Below, in pieces: positions 23,706-35,173 of a stretch of DNA of 64,000 bases. How positions within the stretch are numbered: position 1 is the first letter of the stretch; every line of letters starts with the position of its first letter. The position numbers and the translations under genes were made by a program. The stretch spans positions 1,334,334 to 1,398,333 of the forward strand of contig VYZB01000030.1 of the NCBI GenBank assembly GCA_013397455.1, given 5' to 3'. The notes beneath the pieces are model-generated. The model saw only the letters and a list, made by a program, of their open reading frames with translations, was not told the DNA's origin and searched no databases. This DNA comes from Crotophaga sulcirostris (lineage: Eukaryota > Chordata > Aves > Cuculiformes > Crotophagidae).

Positions 23706-26059
23706 ACAGGAATGTTGGAATAGGGAGACTAATTTTTGTTAAGCACTCAGATGGTGTAGAACAGCATCTGCAGTGCAAGATAAGGACCAGGTTCTGCTAC
23801 GCTTATCTGCTCCGAGGTAGAGACTGCAAGTCCTTGGCTGCTGGGCTAGCCTGCCTAGTTGTCTCCTAGGTCCTGCTAAAGGATGTGGGAATCTCTTCCC
23901 CTGGACAGTGTTTAATCCAAGGGATTCTGGTAGATTTATGGTGGAAGAGGCAGTGCATGAGTCTACCATTCATCACATTAATGGAGACGGACAGTACCCA
24001 TTGCAGTGTTACTCAGAGCACTGTTTGAGCTTAAGTTGTTCTTGAACAACCTGGGAAGGCTGTGAAATGTTTCACTGCAGGGTGGACAGATATTTATCTG
24101 AATTTTCTCTGACTGACACTGGGAATATGATCAGGCTTTCTCCTATGTTCTGTGCATCTGCTCTAATAAGCACTCTCCTGTCTGTCAAAGAAAAGAAGCA
24201 GGAACAGCACCAAAAGAAATTCCCACTTGCATCCAAATGAGCATTGCCGGGGGGAAGTAAGAACATACTCCTTCCCTTGACTTATAACGAGGAGGAAGAA
24301 ACAAATCAGAGTTTTACACTGAAGTAATAAAATTTTTATTAGCACAGGATTCCTTCAGTCACCCTATGTGACTACATTCAGTGTTACTCCAGGGTGTCCC
24401 AGCATTGTCTTTCTGTGGTGTTCTCCCTCAGGAACTGAACTCTGCACACTTTGCTCTCTGCAAACTGCCTCTCTGGAGCTGCAGATCTGCGGCTCTAGTA
24501 ATCCTCGTTAGCAGACTCATTAGCCTCTGATATGGATCACCCTGTAGGGGGAGACAGTGGTTCTCCCTGGTAAAACATCTTCTGTGATCAGAGACTGGGA
24601 GTGTCTCACCCTCTTTTCCTTACAGTTAAACTGAAATGCAATTATGTTTTTCCTGAAGCCAGGGAATAGAGAGATAATAGCAACCACTGAGTTTCCCCTG
24701 ATGAACTTCTTTTCTGAGCAATTTTTTCAGGATTTCCCCACTCACCTTTGCTTCAGTGGTGCTGCAGACAGAGCTCTTCAGGGCATCTCATAGTTTGATG
24801 ATTTCTGAGTCTATTGCTATTTTTAGCCTAATTTCCCAAGAGGCTAAGAATTCACAATCATGTGCTCCCTCACCTTTAGTCTGCCAGTTCCTCGGTCTTC
24901 CTGAAATGGTCTCTGAATTAATTGATCAATTTCAGCCATTTTGGACAGAAGAAATTATGTTCCTTTGAGCAGAATAGGCAAAGAAGTGAGAGTTACATGT
25001 TTCTACTTAACAAGGGCTACCGTGAGTATTCCCGATCCTGGATTGGTCTAGAAGGTTGGTCAGCAGATGCACAGGGCTGACACAACCACAACACGGGATT
25101 TTTCTTGCCTTGTACAAGTATTTTTTGGTTGCACAAGTGATGTGGAAAAGAAATGGGGGGGAAAGGTGGAAGCCTTCAGGGCTGAGACAGGTTTATGTGT
25201 GAGAAGCAGTCGTGAGTGAGAACTTGGCTTCTTAAGGCCACTGATCCACTGGAGAAAAAGTTTTATTTGTTTCTAACCTCAACTTCACTGCTGATGGTGG
25301 TAGAAAGGATTTCTGCTGTCAAAAGATGTCCTAGGGATATTGTTGGATGTCCCACTGGACGCTAAAGACAGCAAAGGTGCTCCCCATTTAACTCTTCACT
25401 GGGAGAACCTATCTAGGAAAAAGACCTCCACTTTCCATCACCAGCTTAGCTCCCTCAGAAGATTATCTAAATTGCATCTCTTATAATTCCCAAACTTTCC
25501 TTGCAGATACCTGTTGAGATCTTCAAATACCTCCTGTTTAGCCACGCGCAGCCCTGCACTTTACTTGCATTGCTAACAGAGACAGATCTCACCTGCAGAC
25601 CAGCAAATTACATTGACTCACTCACCATTGAGAAATGAATTTCCTTTCTTGTCTCTCCTTAGAAAGCTAAAGATATACCTTCAACTATAGCCTCTGTTCA
25701 ACTTGCACCTTTTTTAACGTTCTAATAGCTTTGTAATCAAAATCTAATTTTGACTCAGGGTTTATTTCAAGTTGAAACCTCTTTTAGTGTGTTGAGAATT
25801 TGTGGTACTTCAAGGGGACAAGTGTTGCTGTTTCTTTGCCCTTTTAAAGTACTGCTAATAGAAGAGCTATCTGACTCTATCACACATAGGGAGTTAATTG
25901 AAAACCTGGCTGTCTGCTATTGGCCATTATAACAGGCCAAATTCATTCAGCCAGAGCATTCTGAGCCCTCCCCTGCTGCTTCTTACCACCATCAGTTTGG
26001 ACTTCCAAGATAACGATTGGAGGCAAGAGAAAAGAATTCATATATCTGGGCAACAAATA
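23706..26059. other. Noncoding stretch
   Basis: Unique-looking sequence after the CR1. Short frames on both strands show no domain. An AATAAA-like signal set in an A/T-rich patch occurs near 24326-24340. No gene is called. Confidence 0.5.
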
Positions 26060-27000
26060 CAACATTCGTTTTGCACAGATTTATTACGTGTCTGGAAAAT
26101 GTATTGCTCCTGTGTTCATTGTATGACAAAGCTGGCCAGTATTGATGGTGCCTTGCTGTACTATGCGTTGGTGATAGTCACTGGGAGCAGTACTGCCAGA
26201 TGTACTGGCAGAAAACCAACCACTCTCTGTGAGTGGCCAAATGCTGTGACTTGCACACTGCATTGCAGTGTGTTGATGTTGTTGAGTAACCGCGAGATGT
26301 TCCACTGTAACAGCATCAGCAGCCGTTGTGTCCCAGGTGACCAGGAGCTGCTTAAATCAAGGCATTGAAATTCTATATTGTGGTTCATAACAATGAACTG
26401 TATTGATCCTGTGTACACTGAGGACCTGATCCAGAGAAGCATCTGGGCGTGTGCATTGCTCTGAGGCAGCGAGAGTGTACTTTCTCTTTGCTTTGCTTCG
26501 ATTTGAAATGAAAAGTGCATTCTGAAACCTCCATTGTTTGTGCAGAAGGGGAATCGCATTCCCCTTGGAGTGCCAATTGCAGCAGCATCATGTCAGTGTG
26601 ATACAACATCGATGCATCCCAAGGGAAGGGACTTGAGCAGGGCAGACTGACTCTGCACTGAAGCAATTCAGGAGCGCCTGCACAAGCTGTTGCGACGTTT
26701 CCGTCAAGGGAGGTGGAAGTGGGGAAGAAGCCAGCTTCCTGCTGGTGGCTGATGGTATTCAGCTACGGGTGATCATTTCTGATCTGCAGGGACATGCTGA
26801 TTGTGCTGGAGGCAACTCCATGACTCTCCCATTTCGACTACGTTGCTGATTGTATCCAACAAACATGATTTTTGCCAGACTCTGAGCATGATACTGTGGA
26901 AAATGGGGATGGCAGTACCATGAACCCCTTCCCCACCTCCATACACAGCAGTGTGGGTCATCAGAACCCCCCATTAATTTATTCTCACTTAAACCCCTTT
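26060..27000 (-). pseudogene. Possible decayed coding sequence or mobile-element ORF (unidentified)
   Basis: This block is higher in GC than its flanks, and several frames are unusually open. On the minus strand one frame runs from about 26974 to 26084 with only three internal stops in roughly 300 codons (near 26759, 26591 and 26360) before a final TAA at 26084. That stop overlaps an AATAAA hexamer (TAATAAATC). Segments such as KGNAIPLLHKQWRFQNALF and VLSVHRINTVHCYEPQYRIS read like protein. However, two other minus-strand frames (26666-26385 and 26559-26161) and a plus-strand frame (25898-26368, 156 codons) are also open. The effect may therefore come from a local shortage of TA dinucleotides. 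It could be a processed pseudogene, a DNA-transposon ORF, or chance. I do not recognise the family. Confidence 0.25.
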
Positions 27001-30000
27001 GGGGGATACTTGCGGATCATTTCGGAGCACATGGCAATCCAGGGACCTTTCCTGTAAGTGTGAGAAAATACTCAATTTACAGCTGTGTGGGATATTTATA
27101 AGGCTGCACGTAGCTTTTGAATGTTACTTCAGTGGACATTTTAATTAGGCTAAATCTGTCTGGGAACCTTGTGCTGAGACTCTCCTGTCACTACAGATTA
27201 GGGTCTCTGCCATTAACTGCAGCTGGGAAAGGAAGAAATATACTGTTAAGAAAATCTGTTCATTTTAGGAAAAGAGTGTTTAACAATACCTGAGAGGTGA
27301 AGGGGGTGGGCAGACACATCTAAACCTTTCTGCCTGTCTAGCAGCACAGCCTAAGCTAATACATTACTGGGCAAGTAGCTTTGTGCTGGCATTAACTACA
27401 GAAGGGTCTGTGCTTTGGTGATCTCTAATCTGAAGTGTCACAGGACACAGCAACATTTGTTAACATCAACAAGTGTATTTTGCTCTGCTTTTATCCCAAG
27501 CTGCATTTTGAATTGCAATTCTGTTTTAGAGGGATCCATGTGTTGTGTTGGGACTGCTTCACGTGTACACTTTCAAGCTCTAATTTGAAGCTGTTGCTTT
27601 CCCTGGCTCCTATTCCACTTGTCGCACCTGCTTTGATGTATTAAGTCATCACTTGTTGTGTGCGTGCTTTTTAATCCTTTTAATTCCTTTGATTGCTGGA
27701 TGTTGAAAGACAAATGGAACAAAGACTGAAATATGTGCTTGGAGTGAGTTTTCCTCCTCCCAAAGTAGAGGTTGTTTTGCTTTTACTCACAGAAATATTC
27801 CAGTTCACTTAATCATCTTTTTCGAAAGGGAGATGCACAAAAGGTGGGATTGTTTTAAATGAGGTTCAGCAGTTGAGGTGTTCAGGGAACTGGCTAGACT
27901 TTTGCTTGCTTTTAAGCTTCTTAAATTACTTGGTAATTAAAAAACTCAAATCAAGGTTTTTGCTTTTATATCCAGAGGAACGCTGCTTTTTCTTTGGTGA
28001 AGGAAGCCAGTCTAGGCAGTTATTGCTTTGAATACTTACTAGAGACACTGTCTCATCCAAATGTCAGACACATTCAAGAGCCAATATTATTTTAATCAGT
28101 CACCTCTGCTTCCTCTTCCCTCTCAATCACAGCCCCAGCAGGTCCCTGTGATCCCTTGCTGCCTTAACCTTCCCTGACTCTCTTTCTCTCTGCTCCTCCC
28201 TCTAAATCCTTCATCGCCTGCCTCAGCAGGTCACGTCTCTCATACCCTTGCCACTGGTCCATTCATATCATCCTGCATCTTTTTCCAAGTCAAGCACGCT
28301 GGTCTCTATGGGGCATCATCAAAGCAGAAGCCTATGAGACACCAGAAAAAAGACCATGGAGATAATTGGGATGTTCATGCTGAGTTCATTAGGTTCATTG
28401 TCCTCCTGATGCTTGGAGCAAAACTGTCCCTGATTTCTCTGTGCCATTTTTGATAACTGCCCAGCCAGAGAAGCAAAACAACCTCCTCTCTCCCGTCCCT
28501 CCCACTTCCCTCCATACATCTCTAGACTGGTGGTACTGAGGGATTCCAGCTGGGAGGTAAGCATGCTCTGCCACTTGCATTCATGAACATTTACAGGGAC
28601 CTTCTGGCTAACCCAGGCTGGAATAACATGTAAATGAAATGAATGTGCTATGTGCCATACAGACTGAGTGGTCTGGGACCAGAATAGGCCCAAAACTCAG
28701 AACGAAGATGAGTGAAGAGTATCTTTCTTATCCCAGTGGTCCTATTTGTCAGCAAGATTTACTCTTTGCTGTTAAGAAGCTGGAGTCAATAACTGTGAGA
28801 TAATAACACATTGCTAATGAAGTACTTGTTGCTCACATGTACCTTGGGCTGATTTTGCCCCTTTTCCCATCTGCAAAGCCTTGGGTACCCTCAGCAGGGT
28901 GATGTACACTGTTGGATCTCCCTGTATTTCTCTCCTGAAAATGGAAAGGGATTGTTTTTTTATGCTTTCAAACGTGTGAACATTTCTAATTTTCTTGCCT
29001 GCTCCTGGGGCCTTAGCTTTATTAACGTTTTAGAAATGAAGCTGTGCCTTACGAAAAAGCTTTTCACAAAAATAACATTCAAGCAATCAGCACAGAGCAG
29101 CCAAAGTCCTGTAACTTCAGAGTAACTACGTTGTCTTGTTCATTTTTTTCCATTTAATGGCACTGCTTCCCCTGCTCGACTCACATGCTTACTTCAGTGG
29201 AAATAATCAAGTGGGAACTCCAAATTTCAAACTCTGTTGGATATGTTCTTGGGTTTGTTTTAGAGAGAGGTATAAAAAGACAAGGCTGTGAAATTTTAAG
29301 ACTGCATTTTTGTCATACTTAGGAATGTGTTTGTTACCTCATGTCTTAATCTCTCTATTTCTTTACTTAATGTCAAACTATAAAAAGGATCATAGTATGT
29401 CAAAGCAGAACAGAGAATCCTTTTTCTATTCTGTGCTTTGAAATGGCCAAGTGTTAGACCATTGCTTGCAGAGGAAGGGTTTTGATCCAAGACCACAGGG
29501 AGCTCAGGGGTAGCATGATCTAGGAGATGGTCCCAGCTTCCAGCTCCTCCCAGGAGCAGCAGTGGCTACGCACTTTCAGATGTGATTTCCCTGGATCACT
29601 GATTCCATCAAATACTGGGCTCAGCAGCATCTTTAAAACACTGGCAGAGCAGAATATTTCCTTTTTGTGGAATAACATCTCTGAGCTATGCTGGGATCAG
29701 ACTTCAAATTGGGCCATGAGTCAGAACCTCCTGCCGCAGGGCATTCCTGTGCAGCTGAAACATCAGCTCCAAACATCTCCAAGACAATCATCAGAATGAC
29801 TTCTGCACATGTACCAAACTGACTTCCTGTCATCTTTTCCTTTCATAAAAATACCAAGGGGGTGTCAGAGGACCATGCAGTTGTGAAGCAGAAAGTCCTG
29901 TAATTCTATTAACCACTGAAAGTATTTTGTAACAAGACACACTACAACAGATGCAGCCTGGCTGTGGAGCACTGTCTGGTGTGGTGCTGGCAGAAATAAA

Positions 30001-32639
30001 AAAAAAGACCTTCTACCTCAACCCATCAGCTTAAAGTTGCTTTGAATCTTACCTTATAACTGTGCTGTGCACAAATGACAGCAGACATGAAGTATCATGA
30101 CCTTTAGACCTTTAGAGAAATAGAACATCAGGTCTTGCAATAAAGAGGCATGTTGTGTCCTGCTAGGAGAAGGAAGGAATTCATCAACCAGGGAGGACAG
30201 ACAAATATGCTTACTTGAACATTGTATTGAGAACAGTAAACATACGCACATAAACCAGAAGTTCCCTGAATGAAAGATCTTTTATTTTTCAACAGTTGAG
30301 CTAGTAATGCTGAGGGAAGAAATAACCATTTCCTTCAGGAGTCAGGAGGAGTTTGTTTTATTTTGACAGGGCTGGACCATGGAACAAGGAATGATATTAA
30401 AAATTATGTCTTTTTCACTTCCCCGACAGAGTAATACTCCACTAATTTTTTTTATGTAAGAACTTCTGCAGCCTTTGATCTAAACATAACATGGAGAAGA
30501 AAGGATTATATTTTATGTAAGGCAACTGAGCAATTTCCATTTGGCACAGAAGAGGTGACAAATACTTTTCTGAAGAGCAATTAATTATGAGGAAAAATCA
30601 TAATTGTTGGTTCCATCCCCAAAGTAATTTCCATCAGTGCTACACACATCTTCTTACCCCATCTTGTCACAGTACTGCCATGTGGCTTTGCATAGCAAAT
30701 ATTAGGATTGTGTCCAGAAGGTTAAAATGAATGTCCTTTCAGGTGAAACTGCAATCTAATCTTCCAGCTGGTCTCACAGTCCTACTTCTGCAGAAATATC
30801 CCGACCATTCCTCTAATCCAACCTGGTACAAACAGTGAGAATCTTTATTTCTTTTCTAGATTCACACACAAACACTCAAAAACTGTGTTTGCCGTTTATT
30901 CTTCACTTGTGCTAAGATCCATCTCAGGTACATGCACGACCTAGAACTGCTGCTGGATAGGCCCATTTCCCTGATTCTTGAGGTATTTTTGCTTTTCTCA
31001 TGTTGATATTTTTCTTCAAGCCAAAAGGTACAAGTAATGCAAGGTATCAGCCTTGTTCCTTCAAGGGAGTCAATAGCCTGGGTGTTAGACATGGACAGCT
31101 GGTCGCTGTGTAGTTCTATAGGCTAAGTTTGACTCTAGTGGCAAATATTTAATGCTTTGGGTTTGTTTAGTGATAATTTAATAGGCAAATGACAATACAA
31201 GAGAAATAACAACATATTTGATATTAGAAAAAGTTGTTGCACTCTGTTTAGTAAAGACATAAACACTTTTAATTAATAAAGTGTTCTTCAAAAATGCATT
31301 ATTTACTGGTTTGAACAGTAATGAGAAAACAATTTATCTTATTTAATGAACAATTTTAAAACACTTTTGACAGAAAGAGCAGCAGCCTGTTCCTTTTGGC
31401 ATATTTTTCTCCTCCTGTTGATACTCAATTGCATGTAAAAACAAATACAATAGTATGATGAAACAGTGTAAGGCTACAGAGCACTCTCCAGAATTTGGGC
31501 CATGAAGCCAGGTGTGGCCCACCTCAGTATCAAGTGCTGTTCCTAACTCTTTGATGTGTCTGGGAATTGCATTAGTACTTCCCAGATCAGGCTCTATCAA
31601 AATGTATTACTGAAGAAATAAGAACAGTTGCCATTGTTGAAATGTCACTTCTCGGTAACCTCAGTTTATTCAGGGAACAAAATGATCTCTAAGTACAAAT
31701 CTGGCCTGATAGTCTCTGGAGAAATCCCTCCATAAGACTATTTAAAGGTTATCTGCAATTTGGCTGGAAAATAGAGTCAAAACTGTTAACATGACTCTGT
31801 CATTGTACAATCCCAGAAAGTTCAATGTGGTTTTGAGTTGTCAAGTACAGAGATTTTGGCCTGCTTAGAGATACGGCAAATACTCCTGAGGATTCATGCC
31901 AGAATTTAGAAATGTATTGATCAGGATGAGTGAGAGGAAAAGAGTAAAACACTAAGTGAAGCATTCTGAAACTGAAACGCAAAGATCAAGCATCAAAATA
32001 TAATCAAAACTTATCGAAGACCTTTTCTGGCACTAAAAATATATTAATTAGTGTATGTTAATTCTATCAAGTGTTCCTTCACAGTGGGGAGGGAAAGGTT
32101 AGATCGCTGCTGAAATTCAGCTAATTATTGGACTTACATGTCATGTTTTTGACAAAATATGTGTATGTGAAGTGGAACAAAGCTAAGCCATTAAAATGGA
32201 GAAAATGTGGCTTTTCTTCATGCTTACAAAATAGTCAGCAGCCAGTCAGTCCCAGCTGAGCTTTCAGATGAGTACGGTAGAGCCACAGGGACTCTTTCCC
32301 TTGCCTGGACACCTGTGTCAGTGTTTTGTTCAGATCTGTCTCACGCATCTTTCCTTCTTGTCTTCTACGTGTTGGACTTGCTCAGCCTGGTCATGTTGGG
32401 ATATGTGGGATGGCTCATCTCAGGCAAAGACAAAGGGAAAAACTGGGCAGAAAAATGTGAACAAGATGAGGCACACAAAGAGGGGAGAGCAGAGAAGACC
32501 CACACATGTGAGGCTGAGAGATTCATGCTTCCCTACAGTGACTAATGAGTGAACAGACCTTTGAAAGACAGATTGTAGAAAAGATAGAGCCAAACTCTTC
32601 TTAGAGGTGCACAATAAATGGACAAGAGCCAGTGGGTAA
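27001..32639. other. Noncoding stretch
   Basis: About 5.6 kb of unique-looking sequence. Pyrimidine-rich DNA lies near 28100-28220. The 124-codon minus-strand frame at 28693-28319 and others have no recognisable domain. No repeat family is recognised before the CR1 at 32.64 kb. Confidence 0.5.
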
Positions 32640-32872
32640 GAGTTGCAGCAAAGGAATTTCTGACTGTATATAAGGAAAAAAATTGATGCGAGTGGTTTGA
32701 AGTACTGAAACAGGGGCCCGGAGAGGTGTGGTTCTCCATCCTTGGGGCTTTCGAGATTCAACTACAAAAGACCTTGAGCAGTCTGATCTTGCTTTGAAGT
32801 TAGCTCTGCAGGCAGTTGTACTAGATGACCTCCAGAGGTCCCTTCCAACCTAAACTATTCTACAATTCTAAG
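32640..32872 (+). mobile_element. CR1 LINE 3' fragment, sense
   Basis: The 3' end of a CR1 in plus orientation. In order it shows a diverged GACTGTATATAAGGAAAAAA block, GAAACAGGGGCCCGGAGAGG, TTCTCCATCCTTGGGGCTTT, ACCTTGAGCAGTCTGATCTT, GCTTTGAAGTTAGCTCTGC, and the diagnostic end ACTAGATGACCTCCAGAGGT then CCCTTCCAACCTAAACTATT. It finishes with a degenerate tail (CTATTCTACAATTCTA) at about 32872. It covers the final codons of the reverse transcriptase and the 3' UTR. The left limit is approximate because divergence rises toward 32640. Overlapping frames on the minus strand (32761-32420) are by-products. Confidence 0.9.
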
Positions 32873-32980
32873 AAAATGAGGCTTATGTTTTATAAATAGG
32901 TACTGTATGGTACAGCAAACAAATACAACAAACGAATGAAAGGTTATTTTTTTAAAATTAAGCCTTTCTTTTCCCTTGAT

Positions 32981-33016
32981 GAGATTTGGGTACAAGATGA
33001 GATTTGGGTACAAGAT
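32981..33016 (+). repeat. Perfect 18-bp tandem duplication
   Basis: The unit GAGATTTGGGTACAAGAT occurs twice, head to tail and without mismatch, at 32981-32998 and 32999-33016. The lack of divergence suggests a recent slippage duplication or an indel polymorphism. Confidence 0.95.
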
Positions 33017-34406
33017 TTCCTTAGCAACAGCAGAATGGATTTTTTGGCAGGGAAGGGGTGGTGCAAAAGTACTGTTTCAGCACAGTGTAGGTGCTTGGAC
33101 CATCAGCAGGTGCAGTGTGAAAAGACAGATCTCTGAGCCCTAAGTTTGGCAGGTTTAAGTTTAGAAAAAAATAATAAGAAGAAAAAAAAAATAAAACCAT
33201 CTGTACCTCAAGATCTGCTGAAGCAGAATTCGGAGCTAAGCAATGAAAGAAAATTATCTTTGAAACAGTCACCTGAGCTTTTTTGTTTCATTTGAATATT
33301 GCCAAGAACTAAGAATAATATTATACCAAATGTTCTTGTGAAAATGGAGAAAATAGCTGTGGTCGAGTACTGTAAAGCACCTGACCAGCATTTGAAATTC
33401 ACCTGCTTTCCCTTCCTATTTTGGTCAGCAGTCTCTAGGAAATGAGAAACAACCACTTTCGTGTTGGTTTCCCCAGTGGGCAGCCTTGCCTGTAAGCAAT
33501 TTGTCATTTAGCACAGTTAAATGAGAGATCATGGTTTTGTTTTTTTTCCCTGTTACCCGAGCTGTGATCCTGCTGCTGTTGCAGCAGTGAATGTTCTCCC
33601 CTCCCTCTCCTCTCTATACCTGCCAAACACACAGAGAAACACTAGATCTGTCTGGCTGTAAGTAACGGCGTGAAGTCCTGCTGTAGTTTACAGCATGAAA
33701 TAGCCAGGGAATAATCGAACCCCGGGAACAGCTCCAACATTGGCTGAGCTGAAGAAAATAGTGGGAGACAAGGAAAATGGTGTAAAGCTAAGCTCAATAG
33801 CACCAGTGCTCTGGAATCCTATACTGTCTAGAACTATCTCTGCTCTGAATAACCTCTTCCATAGGGTGGAGGTGAATTGCACCAGCCCTTCTCCCTCAGG
33901 AACGGCTAAACAGTGCTGTGTGTTGGTTGCATAAGGAAGTATTAGGCCAGGTTTGCAATTGAGGGATAGCTTCTTTGAACCTCTCAGGAGAAGTAAACAA
34001 GCCCAAACGGAGTAGGTAGATCCCCTAAATTTGGGAAGGTCCCTCCAGTCATACCTGGGACCAAGAGATAACTGCCCAGCTCTTGCTGGTGGCTTTTGTC
34101 TCAACTCGGAGGGAAGCTGACCAATGAATATTCTCACTTAATCAGTGGTCTAGGAAGGCTCTGCATGTGGGGAGAAGAAAGCATACAAGAGGCAGTTCCA
34201 TGTAGTACAGGGGCTTGAATTAGTCTTGGAAGTATGTACACATATTTCCAAACCTGTACCGTCCTATTCTTTTGTGCAAAGAATTATTTTCACTGTGGCG
34301 GTCTACCTGCAGATAGATACTCCATCTTTTTATCAGCTACTTTAGACAAATCATAAACCCATTCTACTTATTTTTTCCTTCTGACACCATATGCTTGAAA
34401 ACGTAC

Positions 34407-34429
34407 AATAAATAAACAAACAAACAAAA
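34407..34429 (+). repeat. (AAAT/AAAC)n microsatellite
   Basis: A short tetranucleotide run: AATAAATA followed by ACAAACAAACAAA. Confidence 0.85.
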
Positions 34430-34791
34430 GAATATGGCTGTTAGTCAAAAGAAAGCATCAAGGAGGTGAGAACATCTCTCACCAGAATGACTAGTGCCTG
34501 GAAAATGAGCCTTGAGGGGAAAAAAAATGAAGGGAAGCCATGGAAATGAGCAACAGGAGAATGCTACAAAACGTTGTTGCTTCTCAGTAGAATTTTACCC
34601 ATCAGCTTTGACATAAGTACCATATTCCGGCTGTAAAACATAATTAGAGCAGTGAATCAGAAAGGAGCTGTCCATCGAACAGTACAGTGTGTTCTCAGTC
34701 AAGGAGAGGGATGTGAAACTCATGCAAATAAGGCTGAGTTCCCCTGCTTCCTCCTTAGGAAACTGAGTGTGACACAATCAGCAAAAAAGCG

Positions 34792-34809
34792 TTTGCAGTG
34801 AACTGCAAA
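34792..34809. repeat. Perfect 8-bp inverted repeat, 2-bp spacer
   Basis: TTTGCAGT and ACTGCAAA are exact reverse complements separated by GA. The loop is too short for a stable RNA hairpin, so a dimeric protein-binding site or chance is more likely. Confidence 0.6.
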
Positions 34810-35159
34810 TTTCACGTTCTCTTTGGAGCCGGAATTCAGCTTTGAGCTCTGCATTAAATCGAGCGAGCTGCCTCACTCCATCAGTTTCTGCTCTAAGAGC
34901 TCCCTTTGCAAAGTGCAAGTGTTCCACAGTGCTGCTCCTCAGCTCTCCTATGGGAGAAAGCAATGGCCACACCCAACAGATCTGGATGCGAGCTCAAAGT
35001 CTGGGTGATGTTCTAGGATGTGACAGAGCAGGTCTTTCAGCTCGGGGGAGTGGGTTATTCTGATATCCATCACACTTGACCCAATAATACATCATTTTAT
35101 CAACTATGCTGAGTCTATGCACAGGGGACTCAAAAGCTGAGTCATTTAAAGGACCCTTT

Positions 35160-35173
35160 AAAAAAAAAAAAAA
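35160..35173 (+). repeat. A14 homopolymer
   Basis: Fourteen A. Just downstream is a pyrimidine-rich tract ending in a splice-acceptor-like TTTTTCAG (to about 35201). No convincing exon follows, because the frame after it closes quickly in most readings. Confidence 0.9.

Larger units (their letters stand above)
32873..35157. other. Noncoding stretch
   Basis: Unique-looking DNA containing a small tandem duplication (32981-33016), an A-rich patch near 33167-33197, an (AAAC)n-like microsatellite (34407-34429), and a short perfect hairpin (34792-34809). The 149-codon minus-strand frame at 34137-33688 shows no recognised domain. No gene is called. Confidence 0.5.
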
